Positions 8,884-16,751 of a stretch of 64,000 nt of DNA are shown here, piece after piece (the first letter of the stretch is position 1; each line of letters starts with the position of its first letter). The position numbers and the translations under genes were made by a program. The notes beneath the pieces are model-generated. The model saw only the letters and a program-made list of their open reading frames with translations. It made no database searches and was not told the DNA's origin. Origin of the DNA: Motilibacter aurantiacus (lineage in GTDB: Bacteria > Actinomycetota > Actinomycetes > Motilibacterales > Motilibacteraceae); NCBI RefSeq assembly GCF_011250645.1, contig NZ_JAANNO010000015.1, positions 1 to 64,000 of the forward strand, read 5' to 3'.

Positions 8884-8912
8884 ACTGTAGACGAGAACGA
8901 TTACGGTTTCAT
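8884..8912 (-). promoter_or_regulatory. Promoter with Zur-type operator for the ABC importer
   Basis: On the minus strand an ATGAAA -35 (8912-8907), a 17-bp spacer and a TACAGT -10 (8889-8884) are seen. The Zur-like palindrome GAGAACGATTACGGTTTCAT (8893-8912) covers the -35 and most of the spacer. The expected leader before the GTG at 8846 is about 30 nt. The same layout occurs at 424-452 and 12775-12803. Confidence 0.65.
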
Positions 8913-9016
8913 TCAGCAGGGGAGAGGGCCGGCGGATGCGGCCGACCCGCCGCGGATGCACGATGGTGCGGGCAACGAGGCGCTGCGCGAGGCGCAGCCG
9001 GGAGTGGAGGTCGGCA

Positions 9017-9310
9017 GTGGCACTGCCTTTCGGAGCAGGCGTCGTACGCAAGGGCGTCGGGGCCGTCGTGACCGGGGTGGTCGGCGTCGCCGTCGTGCGC
9101 CTCGCCGAGCGCCGTGGTGCCCCGGCCGCTCGCCGGGTCGCCGTCGAGGTGACGAAGGCCGGCATTCGTGGCGGGCGTGCCCTGGGCGAGGGCGTGGAGC
9201 GCACCCGGCTCGCGGCCGGCGACGTGGCGGCGCAGGCTCGGGAGGAGATGGGCGAGCAGGCACCGGTGCCCGGCACCTCCGCGACCGGGCACGACGGTCA
9301 CCAGCACTGA
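9017..9310 (+). CDS. PacL-like (DUF1490) partner of a metal P-type ATPase
   Basis: 97 residues from a GTG preceded by GGAGG. The N-terminal half has a membrane segment (GVGAVVTGVVGVAVV, about residues 13-27) followed by basic, helical sequence as in DUF1490 proteins. The C-terminus GHDGHQH is His/Asp rich, like the metal-binding tail of mycobacterial PacL proteins. In mycobacteria these small membrane proteins scaffold the P-ATPases CtpC or CtpG and bind zinc. Here the gene lies 19 nt upstream of a CtpC-like ATPase gene, which strongly supports the assignment. Confidence 0.8.
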   Translation: MALPFGAGVVRKGVGAVVTGVVGVAVVRLAERRGAPAARRVAVEVTKAGIRGGRALGEGVERTRLAAGDVAAQAREEMGEQAPVPGTSATGHDGHQH

Positions 9311-9329
9311 CGAGCGGAAGGGGCCGACG

Positions 9330-11492
9330 GTGACGGCGACCGTGCAGGAGCAGCAGGATTCAGGAACTGTACGTGTGGTGTCCGACGCCGCCGGCCGGAT
9401 GCGCGTGGAGGCGGACCTGCTCCGCGGGTCGACGGCGCGGTCGGTGGCGCTCGAGGACCTGCTCGACGGGACGCCCGGGGTGCTGGCCTGCCGGGCCTAC
9501 CCGCGCACGGGCAACGTGCTGGTCTGGTACGACCCCGAGCTGCTCGGGGCCGAGACGGTCCTGGCTGCGGTCGAGTCGGTTCAGCAGGTCGACGCGCTGG
9601 CCGTGGCTCCGCGCCAGGCCCGCTCCGCGGAGGTCCCGGACGGCGACGTCCTCCGGCTGGTGGCCGGTGCCGCCGCGCTCGTCCTGCTGGGCGGGCGCCG
9701 GTACGTCCTGCGCCGGCCGCCACTGCTCGGGCCGCAGGCCCGCGGCGTCACGGCGGGCGTCGCCGTCTTCACCGGCTACCCGTTCTTCCGGGGAGCGGTG
9801 AGGAGCCTCGCCGGTGAGCGGGCCGCCGGCACCGACGCGCTCGTCACGTCGGCGACCGTGGCGAGCCTGCTGCTCCGGGAGAACGTCGTCGCGCTGACCG
9901 TGCTGTGGCTGCTCAACATCGGCGAGCTCCTGCAGGACCTCACGCTGCGCCGTACCCGCAAGGCCATCTCCGAGCTGCTGGCCGGGACCGTGACGACCGC
10001 GTGGGTCCGTCACGACGGGGTGGAGCAGCAGCTGCCCATCGACCGGCTGCGGGTGGGCCACGAGGTCGTGGTCCACGAGCAGGCGACGATCCCGGTCGAC
10101 GGCGTGGTCGTCGACGGGCAGGGCGTGGTGGACCAGGCCGCCATCACGGGCGAGAGCCTCCCGGTCTCCCTGGCGACGGGTGACACCGTCCACGCCGGCA
10201 GCGTGAACCTGCGGGGGCGGCTCGTGGTCCGCGCCACGGCCACCGGGCGCGACACCGCCGTCGGCCGGATCATCGCGCGAGTCGAGCAGGCGCAGGAGGA
10301 CCGCGCCCCCGTCCAGACGGTGGGCGAGCGGTTCTCGCGCCGGTTCGTGCCGGCGTCGTTCGCGCTGGCGGGGGCGACCCTGCTCGTCACCCGGGACGTA
10401 CGCCGGGCGATGACCATGCTGCTCGTCGCCTGCCCGTGCGCAGTGGGGCTGTCCACCCCGACCGCGATCAGCGCCGCGATCGGCAACGGCGCACGGCGCG
10501 GGATCCTCATCAAGGGCGGGTCGCACCTCGAGGCCGCCGGGCGGATGGACGCGCTCGTCATCGACAAGACGGGGACGCTGACCCTCGGCAAGGCGGTGGT
10601 CACGAACGTCATCTCGTTCGCGGAGGACTGGGACCCGATGCAGGTCCTGGCCTACGCCGCCAGCTCCGAGATCCACTCCCGGCACCCGCTGGCGCAGGCC
10701 GTCATCCGCAACGCCGAGGAGCGCCGGCTGGAGATCCCGCCGCACGAGGAGTGCGAGGTGCTGCTCGGGCTCGGGATGCGGACGGAGGCCGACGGGCGCG
10801 TGCTGCTGCTCGGCTCGCTGGCGCTCATGGAGCGGCAGGGCGTGGACGTGGGCGGTGAGGCCCGCCAGTGGCTGGACCGGCTGCAGCACGCGGCCGAGAC
10901 CCCGCTCCTGCTCGCGGTGGACGGCCGGCTGGTCGGCCTCGTGAGCTTGAAGGACGCCGTCCGCCCCGACGCCCGGGAGGCGCTGGACCGGCTTCGCGCC
11001 ACCGGTGTGCGCCGCGTCGTGATGCTGACCGGTGACTCGCCGGCCACGGCGGCCGCCGTCGCCGCGGAGCTCGGCATCGTGGAGTGGTCGGCCGAGGCGA
11101 TGCCGGAGACGAAGCAGGACGTCGTCCGCGCGCTGCAGGCCGAGGGCTACGTCGTCGGGATGGTCGGTGACGGCACGAACGACGCGCCCGCGCTCGCCCT
11201 CGCCGACATCGGGATCGCGATGGGCGTCTCGGGGACCGACGTCGCCCTGGAGACGGCCGATGTCGCGCTGATGGGCGAGGACCTGACCCGCCTGCTCGAC
11301 CTGCGCGACCTCGGCGGCCGGACGCTGGGCGTCATCCGGCAGAACTACGGCATGAGCATCGCGGTCAACGGGCTCGGGCTGCTCGTCGGCGCCGGCGGCG
11401 CGCTGTCCCCGGTCGCGGCGGCGATCCTGCACAACGCCTCGTCGATCGCCGTCGCGGGCAACAGCACCAGGTTGGTCCGCTACCGCGTCTGA
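9330..11492 (+). CDS. ctpC: P1B-type metal-transporting ATPase, CtpC-like
   Basis: 720 residues from a GTG with GCGGAAGGGG upstream. An N-terminal about 90-residue metal-binding-like fold is followed by membrane helices, actuator TGES (273-276), the ion-path motif ACPCAVGLSTPTA with CPC at 368-370, phosphorylation site DKTGT (412-416), the HP motif in SRHPLA (about 452) and the hinge GDGTND (613-618). The sequence through the CPC and the C-terminal NYGMSIAVNG segment closely follows mycobacterial CtpC, for which Zn/Mn efflux or Mn metallation roles have been proposed. The pair PacL-CtpC forms an operon transcribed away from the Zur-type importer. A strong terminator follows. Confidence 0.88.
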   Translation: MTATVQEQQDSGTVRVVSDAAGRMRVEADLLRGSTARSVALEDLLDGTPGVLACRAYPRTGNVLVWYDPELLGAETVLAAVESVQQVDALAVAPRQARSAEVPDGDVLRLVAGAAALVLLGGRRYVLRRPPLLGPQARGVTAGVAVFTGYPFFRGAVRSLAGERAAGTDALVTSATVASLLLRENVVALTVLWLLNIGELLQDLTLRRTRKAISELLAGTVTTAWVRHDGVEQQLPIDRLRVGHEVVVHEQATIPVDGVVVDGQGVVDQAAITGESLPVSLATGDTVHAGSVNLRGRLVVRATATGRDTAVGRIIARVEQAQEDRAPVQTVGERFSRRFVPASFALAGATLLVTRDVRRAMTMLLVACPCAVGLSTPTAISAAIGNGARRGILIKGGSHLEAAGRMDALVIDKTGTLTLGKAVVTNVISFAEDWDPMQVLAYAASSEIHSRHPLAQAVIRNAEERRLEIPPHEECEVLLGLGMRTEADGRVLLLGSLALMERQGVDVGGEARQWLDRLQHAAETPLLLAVDGRLVGLVSLKDAVRPDAREALDRLRATGVRRVVMLTGDSPATAAAVAAELGIVEWSAEAMPETKQDVVRALQAEGYVVGMVGDGTNDAPALALADIGIAMGVSGTDVALETADVALMGEDLTRLLDLRDLGGRTLGVIRQNYGMSIAVNGLGLLVGAGGALSPVAAAILHNASSIAVAGNSTRLVRYRV

Positions 11493-11507
11493 GTGGCGAG
11501 CTCCGAC

Positions 11508-11543
11508 GCACAAGGGCGGTGGAGTACTCCACCGCCCTTGTGC
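11508..11543. terminator. Bidirectional terminator, 36-nt perfect palindrome
   Basis: An uninterrupted palindrome of 36 nt lies between the convergent ctpC and HAF-repeat genes, 15 nt after the ctpC stop and 22 nt from the other stop. It would serve both strands. Confidence 0.8.
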
Positions 11544-11565
11544 ATCGCTCGGCGCGCTCCTCGGG

Positions 11566-12678
11566 TCAGCCCTTGTACGGGGTCAGCAGGAACGCGCGGG
11601 TCTGCCCGTTCACCGTCGCGTACCCGGCGATCTGCCCCTTGCCGCTGACGCTCTCCGCGGTACGCAGTACCCAACCCGTCGGGAGGCCCACGACGAGGTC
11701 GTTGAGGTCGTAGCCCGCGGAGCCTCGCCACAGCACCGCGGTGCCGTCGATCGTGGGGAAGTTGTAGAAGCCGGACGCGTGACCGACGACGTCCCCGGCG
11801 TCGTTGACCGCGGCCGCGCGGCTGTTGCGCAGCCCGTCGACGGTGCCGAGGTCACGCGCCGTCCCTCCGCTCCACACCGTGGCGTGGTAGATCGGCGTGC
11901 CCGTGGCGGTCTCGCCGACGACCGACTCGCCCACAGCGGTCTGCAGCTTGTTGACGTCGAGCGCCTCGCTGTACCGGCCCGGGACCAGCGCGCCCAGCAC
12001 CACGGGCTCCTTGCCCGCGCGCCAGAGGATCGCCTGGGAGACGCCACCGGGAACCGGAGCGCGGCCGACGATGTGGTTGCCGTCGCTGACGGCGGTGGCC
12101 CGGCTCGCCCCCGTCAGCCCGGGGAAAGGCAGCGGGAGGGCCGTCATCGCCCGGCGGTGGCCGGTGCGGAAGGCCCGGCTCGCGCCCGCCGCGGTGGACG
12201 CGGAGCCGACCACGGTGCCTTCGTCGTTGAGGTCGTTCGCGACCGCGGACGCACCCCCGAGGGTGCCCAGGTCCGTCAGCTTCCCGCTCGCGTCCCAGAA
12301 GACCGCGCGCGACACCTCCGGCGACGCGGTGGAAGCCTCGCCGACCGCCTCCCCGCGCACGTTGACCTCGAAGGCGCGGCTGAAGGTGCTGCCCGGCAGG
12401 GTGCCGAGGCTCGAGACCGTGCCGCCTGTCGCGCGGAAGGCGATCTGAGGGCGGCTCTCGGTCGTGGTGCGGGAGGTGCCGACCACCACCCCGCGGTTGT
12501 TGACGCCGAGCCCGAAGGCCGCGGTGCCGCCGAGGGGCCCGAGGTCGACGAGGGAGTAGCGCGGCTGCTCCGGGGCCGCCTCGGCCGGAGCGCTCAGCGG
12601 CGCGCCGGCCACCGCGGCGGAGACGGCCAGTGCCGCCGCCACGGGACAGGCGACGGATCGATGGCGGGTGGGGGGCAT
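11566..12678 (-). CDS. Secreted HAF-repeat protein, probably Zur-controlled
   Basis: 370 residues. A Sec signal (about 1-34, ending in PAEAAP) is followed by repeated units of the HAF type such as LGPLGGTAAFGLGVNNRGVV, DLGTLGGASAVANDLNDEG and DLGTVDGLRNSRAAAVNDAG, which should build a beta-propeller-like extracellular fold. The repeats cover most of residues 40-365. The ATG at 12678 has AGGAG upstream. No enzyme motif is visible. Its promoter carries the most symmetric Zur-type box of the window, so zinc starvation probably induces it. Its biochemical role is unknown. Confidence 0.75.
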   Translation of the reverse strand: MPPTRHRSVACPVAAALAVSAAVAGAPLSAPAEAAPEQPRYSLVDLGPLGGTAAFGLGVNNRGVVVGTSRTTTESRPQIAFRATGGTVSSLGTLPGSTFSRAFEVNVRGEAVGEASTASPEVSRAVFWDASGKLTDLGTLGGASAVANDLNDEGTVVGSASTAAGASRAFRTGHRRAMTALPLPFPGLTGASRATAVSDGNHIVGRAPVPGGVSQAILWRAGKEPVVLGALVPGRYSEALDVNKLQTAVGESVVGETATGTPIYHATVWSGGTARDLGTVDGLRNSRAAAVNDAGDVVGHASGFYNFPTIDGTAVLWRGSAGYDLNDLVVGLPTGWVLRTAESVSGKGQIAGYATVNGQTRAFLLTPYKG

Positions 12679-12774
12679 GCGGGCTCCTGTCGACGTCGTG
12701 GTGGCCCGTTGTCCGGGCGTCGCGCGCGGGTCGCCGGCCGTTGTCTGGCGTCAGTGTCGGCCGAGCGCCGCTGG

Positions 12775-12803
12775 ACCGTAACGACAACCATTGTCGATGT
12801 CCA
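12775..12803 (-). promoter_or_regulatory. Promoter with Zur-type operator for the HAF-repeat gene
   Basis: Minus-strand TGGACA (-35, 12803-12798), 17-bp spacer and TACGGT (-10, 12780-12775). The perfect palindrome CGACAACCATTGTCG (12782-12796) lies inside the spacer. It predicts a leader of about 90 nt before the ATG at 12678. Confidence 0.7.
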
Positions 12804-12876
12804 GGGCGGGGCCGCCTCCGAGGACGGCATCGGGGCGCCGCACCGCGAGCGTCCTCTGCTGCGGGCGAATGCCCGC

Positions 12877-13245
12877 TCACCCGCCGGGCACGACCGACTC
12901 GGCCAGGACGCCCGGCAGCCGGGGGAGGACGGGACCGGCCACCGACGCGCCCGTCACCCATCGCACCAGTGCTGCCCGCCGCTCGTCGCCCTGCACGCAG
13001 GCGAGCCACGTGCCGACCTGCCCTGCGGAGCCGCGTGCCCCGACCAGGCCGACCGCGCCGTACGCGCAGAGCCCGGGGCAGTCGAGGCGCAGGAGCACGG
13101 CTCCGGACGAGCGGCGGACCGCGTCCCCCAACCCGACCAGCGGGTCCTCCGACGCCAGGCCGCGCAGCGCCCGGCACCGGTGGCCGTCGCAGATGCCGAC
13201 GACGAGACGGGCGCCGCCCGTCCCGGTCCGGGCGCTTCGGCTCAC
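12877..13245 (-). CDS. Small thioredoxin-like [2Fe-2S] ferredoxin-type protein
   Basis: 122 residues from a GTG that overlaps the stop of the COG0523 gene (GTGA). Cysteines at 19, 24, 56 and 60 (patterns CDGHRC and CPGLC), plus Cys83, follow the thioredoxin-like 2Fe-2S ferredoxin layout. The first stretch RLVVGICDGHRC looks like the first beta strand and cluster loop. It is the third gene of the zinc-starvation operon L31-COG0523-ferredoxin. A role in electron transfer or metal handling is plausible; the cluster type is inferred from spacing only. Confidence 0.6.
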   Translation of the reverse strand: MSRSARTGTGGARLVVGICDGHRCRALRGLASEDPLVGLGDAVRRSSGAVLLRLDCPGLCAYGAVGLVGARGSAGQVGTWLACVQGDERRAALVRWVTGASVAGPVLPRLPGVLAESVVPGG

Positions 13246-14339
13246 GCCACCCCTTCCAGCGGGCCGAGCCAGGCGTCGAAGCCGTCGTCGCGCCCCACCC
13301 AGCGCTCGAGCCCCGACGCCAGCTCCGCGTCGGTCATGAGGGCGGTGTCGAACGCTCGTCGCAGCAGGGCCGGGTCGTGGTCGACCGCGGTGACGAGCAG
13401 CCGGGTCTCCCGCTCGGCCGTCGGCCCTGCGTGCGTCGGCGAGGACCAACTGCCGATGCCCCCGATGCTGAGCTGCCCGCCGGCGCCGTCCCAGGCGACG
13501 ACCACGTCGGGCCGCGTCGGCAGCCAGAGGCAGCCGCGCCCGCGCAGGGGGCCCGCTCCCAACGCCTCGATCTCCTCGAGCAGCCGGGCCGGGTGGAGGG
13601 GGCGCCACGACCTCAGGTCGAGCGTCCACACCCCGGCCCGGTCGTCGGGGGCCCGGGAGGGCAGGCAGCGCGGGTCGCCGCGGCGCAACAGCTCCTCGCG
13701 TCGGGCCCGCCGGGCCGCCACGTCCTCGGCCAGCGCGCTGCCGGACAGCCCGTTGGCGTGGAGCAGGCAGTGCCGCGCCCCCGCCGGCGCGAGGTGCTCG
13801 AGCAGCGCTGTGGCCTGCGCGGGGGCGAACCCGGGCAGCAGCAGCACGTCGGCGAGCTCGAGCTGGTGCGCCAGCGCTTCACCGACAGCACGGTTGTCCT
13901 CGGAGGTCAGTGCGAGGCCGCGCTCGCTCAGCAGGTCGTCACCGAGCAGGTCGTCCACCGCGGACAGGCCGTCGAGCACGCTGACCAGGGGCCCGAGGCG
14001 CACCCGGGCGCGGACGAGCGCGTGCACCACCGGCAGCGGCTCGGCCGAGACCGGCAGGGCGAGGACGACGGCCGGCGTTCCGTTGCCCGTGGCCAGCGCC
14101 CGCCGCACGGCCGGCAGGACGTCCTCGCGCAGCGCGCACGAGAGGCAGGCGTGCTCGAGCGGGACCCAGACGTCCTCGCGGACGCCGTCGCTGCCGTAGA
14201 CCACGCGGCGCAGCCCGTCGGGCAGCAGGTCGTGCTGCACGACGAGCGCCCCGGGCAGGTCGCACAGGAGGTCAGCGGCCGCCACCCCCCGAAGCACCGG
14301 GTCGATCGAGGACAGGACCACGACGGCCGGGGAGCTCAT
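13242..14339 (-). CDS. COG0523/CobW-family protein without a Walker A motif
   Basis: 365 residues. The middle and C-terminal parts follow the COG0523 zinc metallochaperone family, including a [12 protein letters not shown] segment (the family's CxCC-type region, here CxxC) and a CobW C-terminal domain (about 270-360). The expected N-terminal GxxGxGKT nucleotide loop is missing: the start reads [20 protein letters not shown]. Similar loop-less copies are known to me from actinobacterial zinc-starvation loci. Loss of GTP hydrolysis is therefore likely, unless the nucleotide binds differently. ATG overlaps the L31 stop (ATGA). Confidence 0.75.
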   Translation of the reverse strand: MSSPAVVVLSSIDPVLRGVAAADLLCDLPGALVVQHDLLPDGLRRVVYGSDGVREDVWVPLEHACLSCALREDVLPAVRRALATGNGTPAVVLALPVSAEPLPVVHALVRARVRLGPLVSVLDGLSAVDDLLGDDLLSERGLALTSEDNRAVGEALAHQLELADVLLLPGFAPAQATALLEHLAPAGARHCLLHANGLSGSALAEDVAARRARREELLRRGDPRCLPSRAPDDRAGVWTLDLRSWRPLHPARLLEEIEALGAGPLRGRGCLWLPTRPDVVVAWDGAGGQLSIGGIGSWSSPTHAGPTAERETRLLVTAVDHDPALLRRAFDTALMTDAELASGLERWVGRDDGFDAWLGPLEGVA

Positions 14340-14605
14340 CGGGGCGTGCCCTTCGCGGTGCCCGAGGCCCCGTAGCGCCGGTTGAAGCGCTCCACCCGTC
14401 CCTCGCTGTCCAGCACGCTCGCACGCCCGGTCCAGAAGGGATGGCTGGCGGAGGAGACGTCGACGTCGATCACCGGGTAGGCGTGGCCGTCGTCCCACAT
14501 CACCGTCTGGCGGCTCGTCGCCGTGGACCGGGTCAGGAACGACATGCCCGCCGCCCGGTCCCGGAAGACGACGGGGTGGTAGTCGGGGTGGATGTCTCGC
14601 TTCAC
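14336..14605 (-). CDS. rpmE2: 50S ribosomal protein L31 type B, zinc-independent
   Basis: 89 residues starting [14 protein letters not shown], ending with a basic tail. No cysteine is present, so this is the C-minus L31 that replaces zinc-binding L31 when zinc is scarce. Starts at a GTG behind GAGGAGG. It is the first gene of a three-gene overlapping operon and faces the rpmG gene across a Zur-type box, the classical arrangement of a Zur-controlled ribosomal zinc-sparing locus. Confidence 0.92.
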   Translation of the reverse strand: MKRDIHPDYHPVVFRDRAAGMSFLTRSTATSRQTVMWDDGHAYPVIDVDVSSASHPFWTGRASVLDSEGRVERFNRRYGASGTAKGTPR

Positions 14606-14628
14606 GGGGCCTCCTCGAGCAGTACGCT

Positions 14629-14646
14629 AACGACAATCATTATCGA
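14629..14646. promoter_or_regulatory. Zur-type operator between rpmE2 and rpmG
   Basis: ACGACAATCATTATCGA is an imperfect palindrome matching the Zur consensus in core and arms. It lies in the divergent 53-nt region between the L31 start and the 13-codon leader ORF, so it can repress both directions. Clear -10/-35 hexamers could not be fixed here. Confidence 0.65.
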
Positions 14647-14658
14647 CAGGAGGCGGAG

Positions 14659-14700
14659 ATGCAAAGCACGCGTGGTGGTCGGCCGGGGACGTGGGGCTGA
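14659..14700 (+). CDS. 13-codon leader ORF coupled to rpmG
   Basis: ATG at 14659 lies 6 nt after a near-ideal AGGAGG and is followed by 13 sense codons ([13 protein letters not shown]) and a TGA that shares one base with the rpmG start (TGATG). rpmG has only a weak GTGGGG site of its own. Translation of this mini-ORF could therefore drive rpmG by reinitiation. It could also be what remains of an rpmB-like gene that often precedes rpmG, but the peptide does not resemble L28. Confidence 0.45.
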   Translation: MQSTRGGRPGTWG

Positions 14701-14867
14701 TGGCGCGCGCCACCGGCCTGCGGCCCGTCGTGAAGCTGCGCTCGACGGCGGGGACGGGCTACGCGTACGTCACCCGCAAGAGCCGGCGCAACGACCCCGG
14801 GCGGATGGCGCTGCGCAAGTACGACCCGGTCGTCCGGCGGCACGTGGAGTTCAGGGAGGAGCGCTGA
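14700..14867 (+). CDS. rpmG: 50S ribosomal protein L33, zinc-independent
   Basis: 55 residues with the L33 core [20 protein letters not shown] and a C-terminal [15 protein letters not shown]. The four zinc-binding cysteines of C-plus L33 are absent, so this is the zinc-free paralogue expected in a Zur regulon. ATG overlaps the leader ORF stop. The usual companions rpmB and rpsN are missing from this locus. Confidence 0.92.
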   Translation: MARATGLRPVVKLRSTAGTGYAYVTRKSRRNDPGRMALRKYDPVVRRHVEFREER

Positions 14868-14879
14868 CGGGAGCAGTGC

Positions 14880-14938
14880 TTGCCGTCCATCGCCCCACCC
14901 GCTAGTGTCGGTGGGGCAGATGAAAACCGTTTCCATGA
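14880..14938 (+). promoter_or_regulatory. Promoter followed by a Zur-type operator, upstream of the aldehyde dehydrogenase
   Basis: TTGCCG (14880-14885), a 17-bp spacer and TAGTGT (14903-14908) form a good sigma-70-type promoter. The Zur-like box TGAAAACCGTTTCCATGA (14921-14938) lies just after the expected start site, a blocking position. The next plus-strand gene begins at 15192, giving an about 275-nt leader. The 324-nt gap 14868-15191 holds no gene that I trust. A loose 8-bp inverted repeat (14892-14899/14910-14917) overlaps the promoter. Confidence 0.5.
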
Positions 14939-15191
14939 GGCGGGGCGTCAAACGGTGCCCCGAAGCTCAGGATTCGCCGCAAGGTCCGCTCGGCTGGTCC
15001 TCGAATCGGGGTCTCCTTACCGGCTGCCATGAGCGTTCCTGCGTCCCGCCTCGGAAACGGGCCCCGATCGCACTGCCGCCACTGTCGACAGATGTCCGAC
15101 GGTGGTGCGAGCTTCTGCGTCCGCGGTCGGTGGACCACGGGTCGAGCGGTTGCGAGGATGCGCTGCGCCGCTTCCCGGAAGGACGTGCCGC

Positions 15192-16556
15192 GTGACCGTG
15201 ATCAGCCGTTCGCCGCAGGACCCCGACGACGTCGTGCTCGAGACCGGCGCTGCCGGCCGGGAGGCGGTGCTCGCCGCGGCGGAGCGGGCCCGCACGGCGT
15301 ACGCGTCGTGGGCCGCGACCCCGGCGAGCGCTCGCGGGGCCGCTCTCACCGCCGCCGCGACCGCCGTCGAGGCCGTCGCCGACGAGCTGGCCGCGCTGGT
15401 CGTGCGGGAGGTCGGCAAGCCGGTCGTCGAGGCGCGCGGCGAGGTCGCCCGGGCCGTCGGCATCCTGCGCTACTACGCGCAGGCCGCCCTGCTGCCCGAG
15501 GGCGACGTGCTGCCCGCTCCCGACGGCCGGTCGCTCCTGCACACCCGTCGCCGGCCCCGGGGCGTGGCCGGGCTGCTGACGCCCTGGAACTTCCCGCTCG
15601 CCATCCCGGTCTGGAAGGCGGCCCCCGCCCTCGCGTACGGCAACACCGTGCTGCTCAAGCCGGCGGAGGAGGCGCCCGCCTGCGCCGAGCGGCTGGCCGA
15701 GCTGCTCGCCGCGTCGCTGCCCGCCGACGTCCTCACCGTCCTGCAGGGCGGTGGCGAGACGGGTGCCGCGGTCGTGGGCGTCGCCGACGTGGTCTCCTTC
15801 ACCGGCTCCGAGGCGGTCGGGGCGGTCGTGCGGCGCGCGGCGGCCGAGCGCGGCGTCCCGGCCCAGTGCGAGATGGGCGGGCAGAACGCGTCCGTCGTCC
15901 TGCCCGACGCCGACCTCGACGCGGCGGCGGCGGCGATCGCGGGCGCGGCCATGGGCTACGCGGGGCAGAAGTGCACGGCCACGAGCCGGGTGGTCGTCGT
16001 CGGGGACGCCGAGGCCTTCGCGGAGCGGCTGGCCACCGCCGTCGAGGCGCTCGGCTTCGGCGACCCGGCGGAGGCCGGCACGGCCCTCGGGCCGGTGATC
16101 TCCCCGCAGGCGCGCGACGCCGTGGTCGGCGCGGTCGCCGAGGCCGAGAAGGCGGGCGCGCGGGTGCTCACGGGCGGCACGGCCTCCGGGCCGGGCTGGG
16201 CAGTGGCCCCCGCGGTCGTGGCGCGCGTGCCCGACGGGCACCGGCTGCTGCGCGAGGAGGTCTTCGGCCCGGTGTGCGCCGTCGTCGGCGCCCCCGACGT
16301 CGACGCCGCGGTCGCCGAGGCCAACGCCGTACGCCACGGGCTGGTCGCCGCGGTCTTCACCCGCGACCTCGCGCGCGGCCTGGAGCTGCCCGCCCGGCTG
16401 CGCACCGGCATGGTCAAGGTGAACGCACCGACGTCCGGCGTCGACTTCCACGCCCCGTTCGGCGGGACGAAGAGCTCGAGCTACGGCCCCCGGGAGCAGG
16501 GCCTGGCCGCGAAGGAGCTCTACACCGAGACCGCGACGGTCACGATCACGCCCTGA
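15192..16556 (+). CDS. NAD(P)-dependent aldehyde dehydrogenase, 2,5-dioxovalerate (alpha-ketoglutarate semialdehyde) type
   Basis: 454 residues, the normal length. The family motifs are all there: LTPWNFPLA (about 129-137), FTGSEAVG (203-210), general base Glu227 in EMGGQN, catalytic Cys261 in GQKCTATS, and EEVFGPV. The C-terminal run VNAPTSGVDFHAPFGG then SSYGPREQG resembles enzymes of the sugar-acid pathway that oxidise 2,5-dioxopentanoate to 2-oxoglutarate. The GTG at 15192 has GGAAGG upstream. The following LacI regulator fits a sugar-acid role, while a Zur-type box upstream hints at zinc control. Substrate is inferred. Confidence 0.75.
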   Translation: MTVISRSPQDPDDVVLETGAAGREAVLAAAERARTAYASWAATPASARGAALTAAATAVEAVADELAALVVREVGKPVVEARGEVARAVGILRYYAQAALLPEGDVLPAPDGRSLLHTRRRPRGVAGLLTPWNFPLAIPVWKAAPALAYGNTVLLKPAEEAPACAERLAELLAASLPADVLTVLQGGGETGAAVVGVADVVSFTGSEAVGAVVRRAAAERGVPAQCEMGGQNASVVLPDADLDAAAAAIAGAAMGYAGQKCTATSRVVVVGDAEAFAERLATAVEALGFGDPAEAGTALGPVISPQARDAVVGAVAEAEKAGARVLTGGTASGPGWAVAPAVVARVPDGHRLLREEVFGPVCAVVGAPDVDAAVAEANAVRHGLVAAVFTRDLARGLELPARLRTGMVKVNAPTSGVDFHAPFGGTKSSSYGPREQGLAAKELYTETATVTITP

Positions 16557-16751
16557 CGCCCCGGGTCGGTCACGGCCAGAGGCGTCGCTCCGCCGCGCCC
16601 AGCCCGCCGGGTCGTCGCTGGGCGGATACGTCTTTCATGCGCTGGTCTGCCGGATGAGGGCGCGCAGCTCGGGCAGCCCCCTCGCGATCGCGCCGAGCGC
16701 CCGGGGAAGCCACAGCCCATGACGTGCGCAGGAGCCGCCGCCCCCGCGGGT

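Noticed and set aside
14902-15138. Minus-strand ORF ending in a His-rich tail over the Zur-type box
   Set aside because: The His codons come from the operator and promoter bases, there is no homology I know and no stop-to-start logic with neighbours.
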